Source: Opisthorchis felineus (taxonomy: Eukaryota; Platyhelminthes; Trematoda; Opisthorchiida; Opisthorchiidae). Taken from it: DNA of 64,000 nt. Made by a program: the position numbers and the translations under genes. Numbering within the stretch: the first letter of the stretch is position 1; each line of letters begins with the position of its first letter. Of this stretch, positions 23,059 to 34,231 are shown in pieces. The stretch lies in assembly GCA_004794785.1 (NCBI GenBank), contig SJOL01005888.1, forward strand, positions 1-64,000, given 5' to 3'. The notes under the pieces are model-generated. The model was not told the origin of the DNA. It saw only the letters and a program-made list of their open reading frames with translations, and did no database searches.

Positions 23059-23346
23059 GTGATAACATGTATAGGGCGAACTGGAATGAAACTTCAGGCG
23101 CGGGTTAGAGAACACTTCCTTATCTTCATCTGGGACTGTTTGATGCAATCCAATAACTTTGTTATGCCTTTGGCTGGAATCTCACTTCTTCTACCGCCAA
23201 ACACTTCACAAATTATAGCCACTAGGTTGACATTTCTTCGGCCTTTAAGATCGTTACAACAAGTGCGAGACTTCGTTCGATTATCCATCTTGAAGCTTTC
23301 TTGGTTACACGATATCGGTCAGGCGTTGTTCACAAAAAGCCCTTAG
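23059..23346 (+). pseudogene. Penelope-like element endonuclease (GIY-YIG) remnant
   Basis: The frame reads CIGRTGMKLQARVREHF (about 23062-23115). This resembles the second half of the GIY-YIG fold in Penelope-like elements (YIG-x-TGR-KLQ-x-R-x-x-EH), with the Tyr changed to Cys. The GIY part upstream and the distal part are degraded. It lies on the same strand as the hammerhead relic 1.2 kb upstream, which suggests both come from one Penelope-like insertion. A chance match cannot be fully excluded. Confidence 0.5.
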
Positions 23347-23349
23347 TCA

Positions 23350-25095
23350 GAATTTGCGTCAACCTTGGGCCCGTGACCCGGCTGTGTGGATTTTGCTTTT
23401 CAGTTATATTTTGGATTTTCCGCAGTTAATTGAATGTTCGTTTATTCGTTACTCATGTAACACGTCTTTGGTTGACACGAGCGTTCAGAATGGTACCATG
23501 CCGCACAAACCGTCATCTTTTATTATTTTCCTTGCATTCATGACGACTTTTCTACCCGATCTAAATTCACTTGGTGACGTCAAAATCAAGAGTCGATGGT
23601 GGCATAACGGTCAGTAAACCTACATCCTACCTACCATCGCTGTTGTGAGTGTAGATCAACAAGGAATCGATCAAGCAGACAAATGTTTTTTATTCACAAT
23701 GTTTGTGTCATCACTTGACCCAGCGATCACTTGTCGCGGATAGCGGCTGAGAAAACATTTCTCCTGGCGACTGACGCTTGCGTACTATCCAACCACATTG
23801 AGTTATTTTAATTTGATCGATGTGAATGTGCAACCATGCCTTGGTCCCAGTGGGCTCCCTATTCTCAGGCGAGTGTCCTGTAATGCGTTCCCAAAGAAAA
23901 TTTCTGAATCCTATCTCAGCTAGTCTGTTTGGCTTGGTTAGAACCAGTAAATGGAACCTGTGTTACAGCATTGCGATTCACTTTCCTGCTCTCCGTGATT
24001 GTTCCTTCCATCAACTAGAGTTGAAATATCATGGTTGATTAAGGGTGAGGATGATGTAGAAAAACTATTTTTCGGTTATCAAAAAACCGATCAGTCATAC
24101 TAGATGACGAATAAACCTCGTAATCTTTGTTTCGTTTGGGAGCAGTCGGTAAGGTAACGCTTGTTTTCCCGCTGTTGCTGGTTGCGTAGCTGAAGCACTC
24201 CCGATTTCGAAGGCTTAGCAGAACCGGTAAAACCGGGAACTTTAATCCTGGAAATCCTACCGCAAACTCCAGTTTCAATAGATGAATACTAAAAGCGTGC
24301 AAAAAAGAACCTGCTCTCTCTCTCTGTCTTGCGTTTCTTCCGGTCTGCACGCTGGTGCGTAAACATGAGTGCAGTTCACCGAAATCAAATGACCTACTGT
24401 AATTTACAGCCCCTATTCAAATGACCTCCCTAAGAGTCACACACGTAATACGGCTGAACTGATTTCCAAATAGCTTCTGTTAGATAACCTTTCCACTGAG
24501 TTGTATAATGCCACCGTCACTAATTTTCGGACTATACCACAAGTGACATATGCATTAAGTTAACTTGGCAAAACACTGGTAAGAACAATACAAGGTACTT
24601 GACTGGGAATACCACGAGCTTTGAAATTAGAGCCGCTATCTGGGTATGTGCCGCCACCACTATAGCAAAGACTAGATGGAAAAGACCCTTGTGTTTGTCA
24701 CAAATAAAGCAACAGGGCGTAGAGGTTGGTAAAAAAAGGAAAGTCTCCTCAATTAGTCGAAAATTTAACAATTATGGTCTACCTATTGCTGACCATACTC
24801 TACGAACGTCTTTGTACCACTAAGCAAAAGCCCTTTGGGGCTACGGACGGTGTTCGATATCATTACACTCCATGCTTAGATATGTTATGTTGAGTGACTG
24901 AAAACAAGTCCAGTGTGCAAGATGTGATAAAGTTAAACTATGGACTTCGTAACCAGTACACACCTAGCAAACCGAACGTAAACTGCTTCCAGTACACTAG
25001 TGTATTTTCCTTTCTTACATAGAACGCATGAAAAGTAGGTATGTTTAAAGGGTAGTGTGAGGAGATTTGGGGACTTCTAATTAAGATTTGGTACT
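23350..25095. other. unassigned DNA
   Basis: Short frames occur on both strands, with a small CT run near 24313-24325. Nothing recognisable is present. Confidence 0.4.
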
Positions 25096-25099
25096 TTAG

Positions 25100-25300
25100 A
25101 TTAAGCCATTTTGTGCTGAAAAGTCGAGAAGCACTATATATCTGTTTCCTGCCTATTGGGAATCGTCACTAGTGCGCTTCTAACGAAATCCCTGGGAGTT
25201 TCGAACCCGCCATCTACGGGCCAGTAGTTTGAACACTAAACTGATCAGCTACGAGCGACTGGTCACCATTTTGATTAACCCGCTTTATTCTTGCCAGGTG
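25100..25300 (-). mobile_element. SINE family B, copy 2
   Basis: Minus-strand copy. The tail keeps 'aagtcgagaagcact' and perfectly paired hammerhead stem I arms GCACTA and TAGTGC, while the core has decayed to GTGACGA. The head lies toward 25280. It is arranged head to head with copy 3. Confidence 0.75.
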
Positions 25301-25321
25301 CAAGTTAATGACAGTTCCAAT

Positions 25322-25500
25322 CAGGCACCCTTGGCCGAATGGCTAGATGTTCAAACTACTAGCCTGAAGGTCGCGGGTACGAAACTCCCTTGAGTTTCGT
25401 GAGATGATGATCCCCAATAAGGATGAAACAACCGTACAATGCTTTTCGGCTTTTCAGCGTAGACGACCTTCACTTGTGTGACGAACTCTCAATTGAAAAT
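25322..25500 (+). mobile_element. SINE family B, copy 3
   Basis: The A box TTGGCCGAATGG (25331-25342) and B box-like GGGTACGAAAC (25375-25385) are at tRNA spacing. They are followed by the hammerhead-like tail 'ccccaataaggatgaaac' and 'cttttcggcttttcagc'. The CTGATGA half of the ribozyme is damaged. Confidence 0.8.
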
Positions 25501-26384
25501 ACATTTAAATCGAATCTGTAGCCAAATGGCTAGAGAATGGCTCAACACTATACGTTCTGCTTTGTTATGTTGGTTGAAGAGGAAACGTCTCCAATGTACG
25601 AAAGGTTTGGAAGCTTGGTGAAGCGTACATTCATCATCATGCTTCTCAGTAAACTTTCGTCGTGAATTACAAATCAAGTCGTCATTAAATGTCTCCTGTG
25701 CAGGCACCCCCAAAACTCGTACTTGCACCCATATCAATTTTGTGATGTTCAAACACAGTCACGTACATAAAACGGGAAGATTGCTCCATGGTACGACCAG
25801 CTGTGGTTGAATTCCACTAGGGCTAACTCAGCATAAATCGTCGTGAATGGTGACCGCGAACTTTACACAAACAATTTAGCAATCATTTCATTTTGGCGGA
25901 CAATATCAACGACGCAAGAGCTAGTTTCAGCCTGGAATGCTGCATTCACAAGCCCTGGAACCACAAGCCTTGGTTATCGAAAGTCAAATTCGCTCGTAAT
26001 AAAACGACCGTTTTAGAGTTGCAAACGAAAAAGTATCAACTACATGATGACATTTAGGCTACTATCCCATTGACTCATTAAAGTTTGGATGGCTGGATGA
26101 GTTGTGATAAACAAACAACATGGCTTTAAGAGGTCGTTTAACAAATTCACAACAACTGGAACCTAGACCGTTGACAATACTTCGCCTTTTGAATGGATGT
26201 TCACATGGGGTTTAGTTGCAGGAAATGATATACATACATCAGAAGTTACTCTAGCTCTGATTGTAACGTGACGGACGAAGAGAACACAGAGAAGTCGAAG
26301 GCCAGAATTGATTTTGCCATGTTGTGTCATTGTGGTACCAAAAATACATCTCACTAGATCTCAAGGGACGCGTATAACAGAATA

Positions 26385-26904
26385 GAGTGCGGGCTATGTT
26401 GTTGTACCGCTGAGAGCTGGCAACCTTGGGCGGAGGATCTGAGACATCTTCAGTTCTTTGACCACCAACGTCTGAGAACCATAGCTCGTGTCGGTTGAAA
26501 CCAGCCGGTTTTGAATGAGGTGATAAGGAAATGGCTATTTGCCTTCCAGGATAGAGTCTACGCGCCCCTCCCTGCGGTTGGCTGAGTGCACTGAAGGATA
26601 TGGCGGTTAGCCGATGTCACCGGCATTCATTTTTGTCACTTTCCATTCAGGGTGCCTGACTGGGTGTTGTAGGTGTAGGCATCTCGGATGTTTATGCTAG
26701 CCTATTCCTAATCTCCCTCCCTCCCCCATTTCTTTCTTCTTTCCAATGTCAAACTTTATTCAAATAAACTGACGTGGTTGTACAGTAGTGAAACATCGGT
26801 GTTCTCCTCTGGTGTTGGTGTCAATGATGAAGGTGATGATGCTGCAGTTGAGGATGTTGATGACGATGACGATGTTGATGATGATGATGATGATGATGAT
26901 GATA
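26385..26904 (+). mobile_element. RTE-type retrotransposon 3-prime end, copy D
   Basis: Broken plus-strand frames give AEDLRHLQFFDHQRLRTIAR (about 26430-26490) and NEVIRKWLF, followed directly by the downstream block (FQDRVYAPL), so an internal deletion removed the CVQHQKLRW part. The 3-prime UTR word 'gtaggcatctcgga' matches copies A and B. The element ends in a (GAT)n run. It is 5-prime truncated. Confidence 0.8.
26852..26904 (+). repeat. (GAT)n microsatellite at the RTE 3-prime end
   Basis: An imperfect then perfect GAT/GAC triplet run ends copy D. RTE elements commonly terminate in short tandem repeats, and copies B and C end in shorter versions of the same triplet. Confidence 0.85.
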
Positions 26905-26929
26905 GTTGCGGTGAATCCGGGTGATGATG

Positions 26930-28149
26930 GTTTATAGAGTAGTCAAAATAAATATTGGATTAAAATTCTGGAACCAGACGAAAGCTTTAGACGATTAGAT
27001 AGCGATTATACTTGCCAGAGTGTGAGACAGATGCTAGGTACCATATGGCCTAATCGTATCGATCTCTCGTGAGACAATTTTTCGATTTTCCTCCGATAGT
27101 CTTCACTGGACTGAAAGAAATATGCCTGAATGTAAAAAGGCATCTAATGCCATCCGGCATAGCTGTCTTTTATGGGTTGCACACAAGACAAAGTTTATCG
27201 GCTTTATCAGAAACACGTATGGTTTAGATTCTGCAGGCTGGCATGTGCTTCTGAATGTACCCATCATTTTGATCAAATCTGGCAGGCGGGCTATAGTTTG
27301 GAGTTCTTTGGTCAGTATGGAGACAATAACGGAAAGTTACTTCAAGCACTGTTGCAGGGTTAACACAATATGTGTTAGTGAATCCCATTTATGAGCCCAT
27401 ACTTGTAAAAATAGATAACTGAACTAAAGGATGTTTGCTCTGTGTAGACTGCAGACCTGCACTTCCGAGAAGTAAAGCCGAGGTCACACCCCTATGACTA
27501 AGTATGGCTCACTGTTGCTTGGTCTGTATTAGTCTACACAACGATGGCGCGAAAAGTCTCAGGGTCACTCATTAGATATTCTCGGAGAGATAGGGCAAAC
27601 TTGATAAACTTATTTCATCTGTCAAGAAATTGCTGTTTGTTGATGGCACAAAGAAACACGGCAAAGACCACTGCAAAATAAACTAGTTCTGTGGAAAGGC
27701 CCAATAACTACCAAGAGGTATCTGTCGAATTTTTCAATGCTCGGAAGAAGGCCGAGTGTCTGTTCAGTCATTCTCTAGAACAGCTTATTCATTACAGATA
27801 GATCGATGCCCGTATACCTGTTCAGCAGTTTTTTGGAGTACTCCCAACATTCATTATTTCTTCGGTTTGACCTCTGCGTCATTCAGGTATCAGCACTCTG
27901 AGTTGATTGGGTTGGCAAGATGCATGGCCTGAAAATGCCCCTCAGAAAACCCTATAGCTCTTTTTACCATCACTGGAAGACCGACTGACCTATCTGTCTA
28001 CTTTGCTGAATCTACCATTTGCCCTGAATGCGGTCCGGTGGCCCAGATAAACACCCCTGAGTATTTGTGTGACTCCTCTTCTTCAGATCGCTGGGCGAAT
28101 AGGCAAGAAAACAGAAAAAAACTTGTTCTTCGAGGAGGATTTTGGCAAC
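26930..28149. other. unassigned DNA
   Basis: A 90-codon plus-strand frame at 27122-27394 has no recognisable features. No repeat was matched. Confidence 0.4.
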
Positions 28150-28285
28150 TCAGGCAGCACGGGCGGTTGTTAGTTTGTTCACCGAGCTAGATTATTGAAT
28201 GCAAACGTTTCTTTATCAACTGAGTCGACATCATCAATGTCTCTAGTCGCTAGCTGCTCTATTTGCTGACACTTATCTTCAAGCC
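28150..28285 (+). repeat. dispersed repeat family D, copy 2
   Basis: It shares 'tttgttcaccgagct', 'atgcaaacgttt' and 'gacatcatcaatg' with copy 1 at 19085 and copy 3 at 31780. Confidence 0.5.
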
Positions 28286-28289
28286 AGTG

Positions 28290-31100
28290 AGGATAACTGT
28301 GATATAGTTGGAGTATCTGATTAGCAACTGCTGTCAGAATTCGGTTCTTCGAATTGTACCAAGTGGCTATTAACTGACTGGCACATCAACCCGATTCTCT
28401 TCTTTTTAGAGTTCCTATTTCGAGCTTAATGCTATTGGGAGATGAGTTGGGATGGTGCGGCCTACAAAGATGGATATTTGACTTTCTTCGGAGTAGATAG
28501 CGTTCCGGTCCACAGTCAAACCGTCGCATCACTAGCCTGGTGTCTCACTGACCGTCCACAGAAGAAACCACATGGTCGGCCAACACGAGTAAAGTAAGCC
28601 CGTTTACCATATAGTCGACACTGAATAATGACCGCTGGACGCCCAAGAATGATTTGTGCAGCATGACTCGACAGTTGCCGTCGACTTTATATCCGCACAG
28701 AATATTTTGCTACCGAAAAACAGATCGAACTTCTAATTTTATCATTGTTTTCAATGATGATTGGAGCGTTTGCAAACTAAATTATCGGTGGAGGCCATTA
28801 TACCTTATCACACATTCAGGCAAAGACATGCAAAATTTCGAATAACGACCTCTTCAACTTCGGACGTCGTGAGATATTCTTCTGACAGTCCGCAACTAAA
28901 ACTTACCCAACTTACTACAAAGGGCGCACAGTACTACGGTTAGCACTGCCCCCAGAAGTGAAAACATTTGTATCCCTCAAAGGTTTTCCATCGAGAGGAA
29001 AGTACAGTAAAGTCATTTGTCTTATTGACCTAGGATCTAGAAAATGCATATGTCGGATCCCTCAGTATGATGGAAGCGGAAAAATCTGCCGCCCATCCAT
29101 CAACGGTGAAACTACCTAGTTTAGTAATTCTCCTCATTGTTCGACTACTTAGTTTATGCTAAAAATTTCGCTAGGCTTTTAAAAGTTTAGCCACGTCGCA
29201 GGTATGTTTAGATCTGGAAGGTCAGATACTCTATCTCAAAGGACGCAACCAGCCACCGCATTTTCTTGGCTTATCGGTCCGGTTTTTAATGTCTGCTCAC
29301 CAAGATAACCGGTTTTCGCATCAAAATTAGGCTAATAAAATGTACCCTGAGTGGACTTACTTTAACATAAAGGTGATTAGCTAACTGGGTTGACTAAGCT
29401 ACCATAACCGTGTCAGTTAATTGGGTATCCGTAGCTGTGAGTGAACAGTTTGAGATTGGTCATTCGTTTTGTAGCACGACCTTCTTTCCCAGAAGTTGTG
29501 TGTTTTTATACACTTCAGTCTTTCCAGGAGATAGACTCGGTAACAATGCGTTTTCCAAATCGGTGACAACTAATTCGCGATTCGTCATAAGAAAGCTTAC
29601 CCCCGAACACGCTTCACTTGGGAGCTAAATATACAGTTGTACTGTCAACCTACAAAAAAGCACGCGTGACTTCGGGTCCACTGCCACAAGCGTCGGAAGA
29701 AGACGTAAATACCTATCAACAGACCACCAAAGTAACAATTATCCCACGTTATTGTTGTGAAAGCTCGTACACTGGAGCTTGTTCGTCATAGAAACTGTTG
29801 ATGTCATATGAGACTGATCGCATCCATACCTTTCTGTATTGAGCGGTTCTATCCAGTTATTGGGCTACCGAAACAACAACTGAAAGCAGGCACGATTTCT
29901 CACTATGACTGCGCTTTACCGATTGATGGAAGATTAGAACTACTAATAATAAGCAAGGGACCCACATGAAGTGGGACAGTGGCAGTCTCGTAAGTGACTG
30001 TTTAACGTCATCCACTTCAAGCACAGTGCCCGGATAGGATAAGTAAACAGCCGACCGCGTCAGATAAAAAATCCTCCGTCTTGTTCAGCTCTCGCTTAAC
30101 CTCAAAAAAGTTCTGAACTTATCACTGACTCCCGATTGTAACTTGATGCAAGATATTCTGGTGGTGGGAACTGCGCAGTCTGCTGGCCCCCATTTTGAGT
30201 TCGACACACGTGTTTTCTGACATTCGAGTAGGTGGTTGTTGTTTGTGCCAAGCAATCCAGCTTAAATGGGTAGATAGTAGTATTTTAATAATGACCTAAA
30301 CCTAACCCTTGAGGTAAACATGTTTTTTGTTTCACCTTATAAAACTGGTTAGACAAACAGTTTTCGTAATGCAGGTAGATGATAACCCAAAATAATTAGG
30401 AAATGTTAGCAAAGGTTTTTGACTAAATTTAGAGGAATGCCATTTTTACTGGATGGAATCTCCGGATGGACTGGCTTTGATCTCTTTTTCAACCCAGTGT
30501 CAAGGCACTATTCGGCTATGCCAAAGTCAGTAGGGACTTGAAAGCGTCCTCATGCAGGCGACTTAGATGGGTAGTTGGTTAGATGTTGGTGTACTGCAGG
30601 GAGTAGTTTCAACAAGTCCCCGTCGGCCAAAGGTTTCTGTGGACATGTTTAATCTCAAAGAGTGTCTGCTGGTCTGTACGTCCTTGACAACTTGAACGGC
30701 GGATGATCATCCAAAGGCAATGATGTTTTGACGGTCAGTGGAAAGATGAAGTATGCAAACTCTTAATCGTTCCTCAGCTTATCGTTGTTGTGCTGTGGTT
30801 TCTGACAGCGATTATATGGCGGAACGAGCAAAATTCACAAAACTGTTTGTATTATTTTCCACCATTATGGTTGTAAGTGGGAAGCAAAATTGTCACAGCA
30901 CGTATAGGATAACCAATTAAATTTGTGTCTGCGCTAGCACTTGTGGTTTTTAAAAAGTGAACAGTGCAGTAGTGAAGTGACACACGAGGCACCTTTTTGT
31001 TCAGCGCACCTTAGTGCATTAACTGGTCTGGTATGAAAACCATTAGAAACGTACAGAGGAAATCAAGAGTGAAAATGCCTTACAGTGAAAGTGAACCCTC
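28290..31100. other. unassigned DNA
   Basis: No gene, repeat or structured element was recognised. A short string cctaaacctaaccc near 30298 resembles two telomere units but is too short to be meaningful. Confidence 0.4.
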
Positions 31101-31102
31101 TG

Positions 31103-31275
31103 ATCAAAAGATGGCTTAGTTGTTAGGGCGCAAATGTGCTAACCGGAAGATCCATGGTTCTAACCCAACCCCGGCGTCTCGACTGCCCTTGTCTAGGCTT
31201 GGACAACTTGGCGTTTGCATGGCATGACAATGAAATTGTGTTAAGCTGAAGGAGGATACTAATAGATTAAGATGA
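31103..31275 (+). mobile_element. SINE family A, copy 4
   Basis: The A box TGGCTTAGTTG (31112-31122) and B box GGTTCTAACCC (31156-31166) are followed by 'cttgtctaggcttgg' and 'tttgcatggcatgac'. It is shortened in the middle of the body relative to copies 1 and 3. Confidence 0.75.
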
Positions 31276-31779
31276 CCGTTGGGAATTTTACTCTTTTGGT
31301 AACCAGTCAATATTCTTCCACACTTTCGAAGCCCAAAACCTTCAGTTACCACGAATCTTTGGAGTGACTTTTATATCAGGGTAATACTTGATATTTCCGT
31401 TCCTACATCATCTTACAAAGAAATCAGAATTAGTAAGTGGAGTTGGTCTGTTTAGGAATGACAAATATGGCCTTCAGAATTAGCACCGTCAGACTACGGC
31501 AGGTCCCCGGCTTGGTAATTATCAGATCCTCAGTGAGCATCTCTAAAATTTATAAAGTTATGAAATCGTGGTCCATCCCTGTTATGAAGTCACCCTCTAT
31601 TTTCCAAAGAATGACCTTAAGTGCGATTGAGGCTCCGATTTCACCGAGCTTCCAAAAAGCCCCTTATCAAACCTTCTTTTAATAAATTTCAAAGGCTTGG
31701 CCGATGTTCACAATTTTAAAAAGTCAAAAAGAGAGCCACATAAGGGTCCCGTTATATTTTTTCATGGTTATAAGGTGTC

Positions 31780-31845
31780 TGTTGATCTGTTCACCGAGCT
31801 TGGCAATTAGTTCGAAGACATCAGCAGTGAGCATTCAGTTGGGTA
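31780..31845 (+). repeat. dispersed repeat family D, copy 3 (internally deleted)
   Basis: 'ctgttcaccgagcttggcaatt' followed by 'gacatcagcagtgag' matches the ends of the family D block, with the middle lost. Confidence 0.45.
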
Positions 31846-32104
31846 CATCTTCCTTACCTGCCTGCGCTTGTATAATTTTCACAGGGTACCTGATATTTAC
31901 TGATGCGATTGGTTGACTGAAGTGTGCCTTTATCCTAAGTTTGTTGTCTCGTTTACTTTCTTTTGCCTTATTTTCTGCATTTTCCGCATTCTTTTCGAAT
32001 GTGCTGGCTTCTGCTCTGATTGGTTCGTCTCCGATTTGTGCTGTGTTATGGTTTTTCGTCCATAGATTTGGTTGGTTATTAGGGTGGTTGCTATTTCTAG
32101 CCAT
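31835..32104 (-). other. unidentified 89-codon hydrophilic open frame
   Basis: The minus-strand frame begins with ATG at 32104 and is rich in Asn, Lys, Glu and Ala, with a run NAENAENKAKESKRDNK suggestive of a charged helix. The opposite strand is therefore hydrophobic. No splice sites or homologues are recognised. It could be a fragment of a mobile-element gag-like gene or chance. Confidence 0.25.
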
Positions 32105-34195
32105 CTGGTTACCTCGCTTCGCTCATTCCGTTCTCAGTTTGTATTGCTGTCTGATTTCCCTGAATTTGATGCACCTCCTTGTATGACTTAGTTTCTGTTC
32201 TTCTGCGGGGAATACAAACGATAGATCAACGCAAGTTGCAAGCGGACCAATGAGATTATAAGAAAGGCACAATCCAATCAACCACTCGTATCGCTAGATA
32301 GCATAAACCTTCTGGAAACTGTATAGATCCAAGCAGATGGAGAGGATGTACTCACCAAAAAGCGCACTGATGATTCCTGCTTAATTGGCGACAAACCGTT
32401 CCCAATCTGATTGTGATGCACTAGAGCAGATCAGGATCCACCTGATCAACCACCAGTAAACGCGCACAAACTGTTACGAAAGTAAATATTTTTTCGTTAG
32501 CAATGATGTGACGAGCAAGACAGTGTGTACGTCTGAGTCCTCTCATTATAGCATCAGGTGATCGCGGGGCAAGCAATGCATATAATCAGAATCATACTGA
32601 TAAATGCACATGTTCGAACACGTGCATTGAAGCCATCCCAAATTTGAATGATTGGCCGATGTAATCTGGGTTTTGTCCGTGTGGACTTCGACCGAACCCA
32701 CTGTCGGGATAGCACGGCAGCCGCAGAAGAAGCTTAGCAACATGATCGATGACACAAGCTTTACGGTTACGACCATTCCACAGTCGAGTCAACGTGCACT
32801 GAATCGTGTTTTTTGTGGCTCAGTGAATCACATTTGAATGACGGGTAACTGATGCAGGGTGTTTGACTGTATAACTAGAGATGAAGCAGAAAAACTATCT
32901 GTACAAGGGCACAGCTGATGAATTTTGGGAGGCCGCGTGACGGCCTGCTGACAAACTCATATTCCTTAGCAGTCAGATTCCTGAGGAACTTGGTGCAATC
33001 GGTAAACCAAGTAAAAATGTCAAAGGACTGAAAGTTTTTGGAAGCCATGATTTACAAGATAATTATTCTACTCCGGGAGTTATATATGACTGGGCCGCTA
33101 CAGTCGCTATGACTGCAAGTTGATCGGAGTCCAGTTTGAAGCCTCGCTTGTTCTCGATCTCTGGTAATTGAAACGATCCGGTAAAGGTAACGGAGTGTTG
33201 AATAAAAGCGTCCGGATGGATTTTGATTTTGTAATGGAATAACTAAACTGATCACTTGTTTACTGAACCTCAAATTACGGTCGGCATGAATCACGAGATG
33301 AATCAATTACTAGATGAGTTTAGATTCTGCATGAATACAGATAATGTACATCAGCCTCATGTGTATCGTGATCACGTCAACTTACCCGTACTCAAGGGTA
33401 TTTCCAGCGGATTATTTTACTCTGGCGTACTCTGAGTCAAAATGACCAATGATAGTGTGTTCGCGAAACCGGTGCTTATTAAGTCTTTTTGTGGTGATAT
33501 TAGGTGCGAATTCGTCATACATAATGACCTGTGAACTTACCTTTGAAAGTAACCTTAAGTCAACCAACTCAGTGCTTAGAAGGCAAGGAAAACGTAGTGT
33601 CTTAACAATGAATAAATAGAACTCCAGTATAAGTGCATCCATGAGTTTGTCCTTTTTTAGTGGCAAGTCCTACTGATTGAACGTTTCCGCTAACTTATGT
33701 ACTTCTATTCAGGACAGGTGAGATCACATACCTGTGACAGTTCACTTCATTTGTCTTGCTGGGGTGATGGCATTCAATTAGCACGCGGTCATAGGAATTT
33801 CAGTCAGCCGTCATTACAAGCGCCTTGAATAACGTCAAAGGACTGGTTATGGGCGAACTTCTTGATGACATTTTAGCATTCTTGTTGTTTTGCTTTAGGA
33901 ATGCTTGTGCGCAACCAAAATATACACATGGTTGTCCTAGCAACTGCTAACATATGCACACGGTGACATCAATCACATTGTGGAATCCAAGAACTGGACT
34001 TCCGATCGATACCTTTGACAGCGATGCAAGTGAAACTACTTTTCATTGCTCTGTGGCTTGTTAGTAAGATGTATCGGAGAGTTTCAGGGGGAACCAGGGA
34101 AGAGGGGTGTGAAAATCAATTCTTGTGTCCTTGATCTTAGAATTGGGTTGGGGTTTTCAAATTACGAGGAATCTTTTCGTTTATTTGCGATATTA

Positions 34196-34231
<36 letters not shown>

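Noticed and set aside
26852..26904. Asp-rich coding repeat
   Set aside because: The GAT run sits at the end of an RTE 3-prime UTR and is a microsatellite tail, not coding.
30298..30312. Telomere-like cctaaacctaaccc
   Set aside because: Only about two imperfect units, expected by chance in 64 kb.
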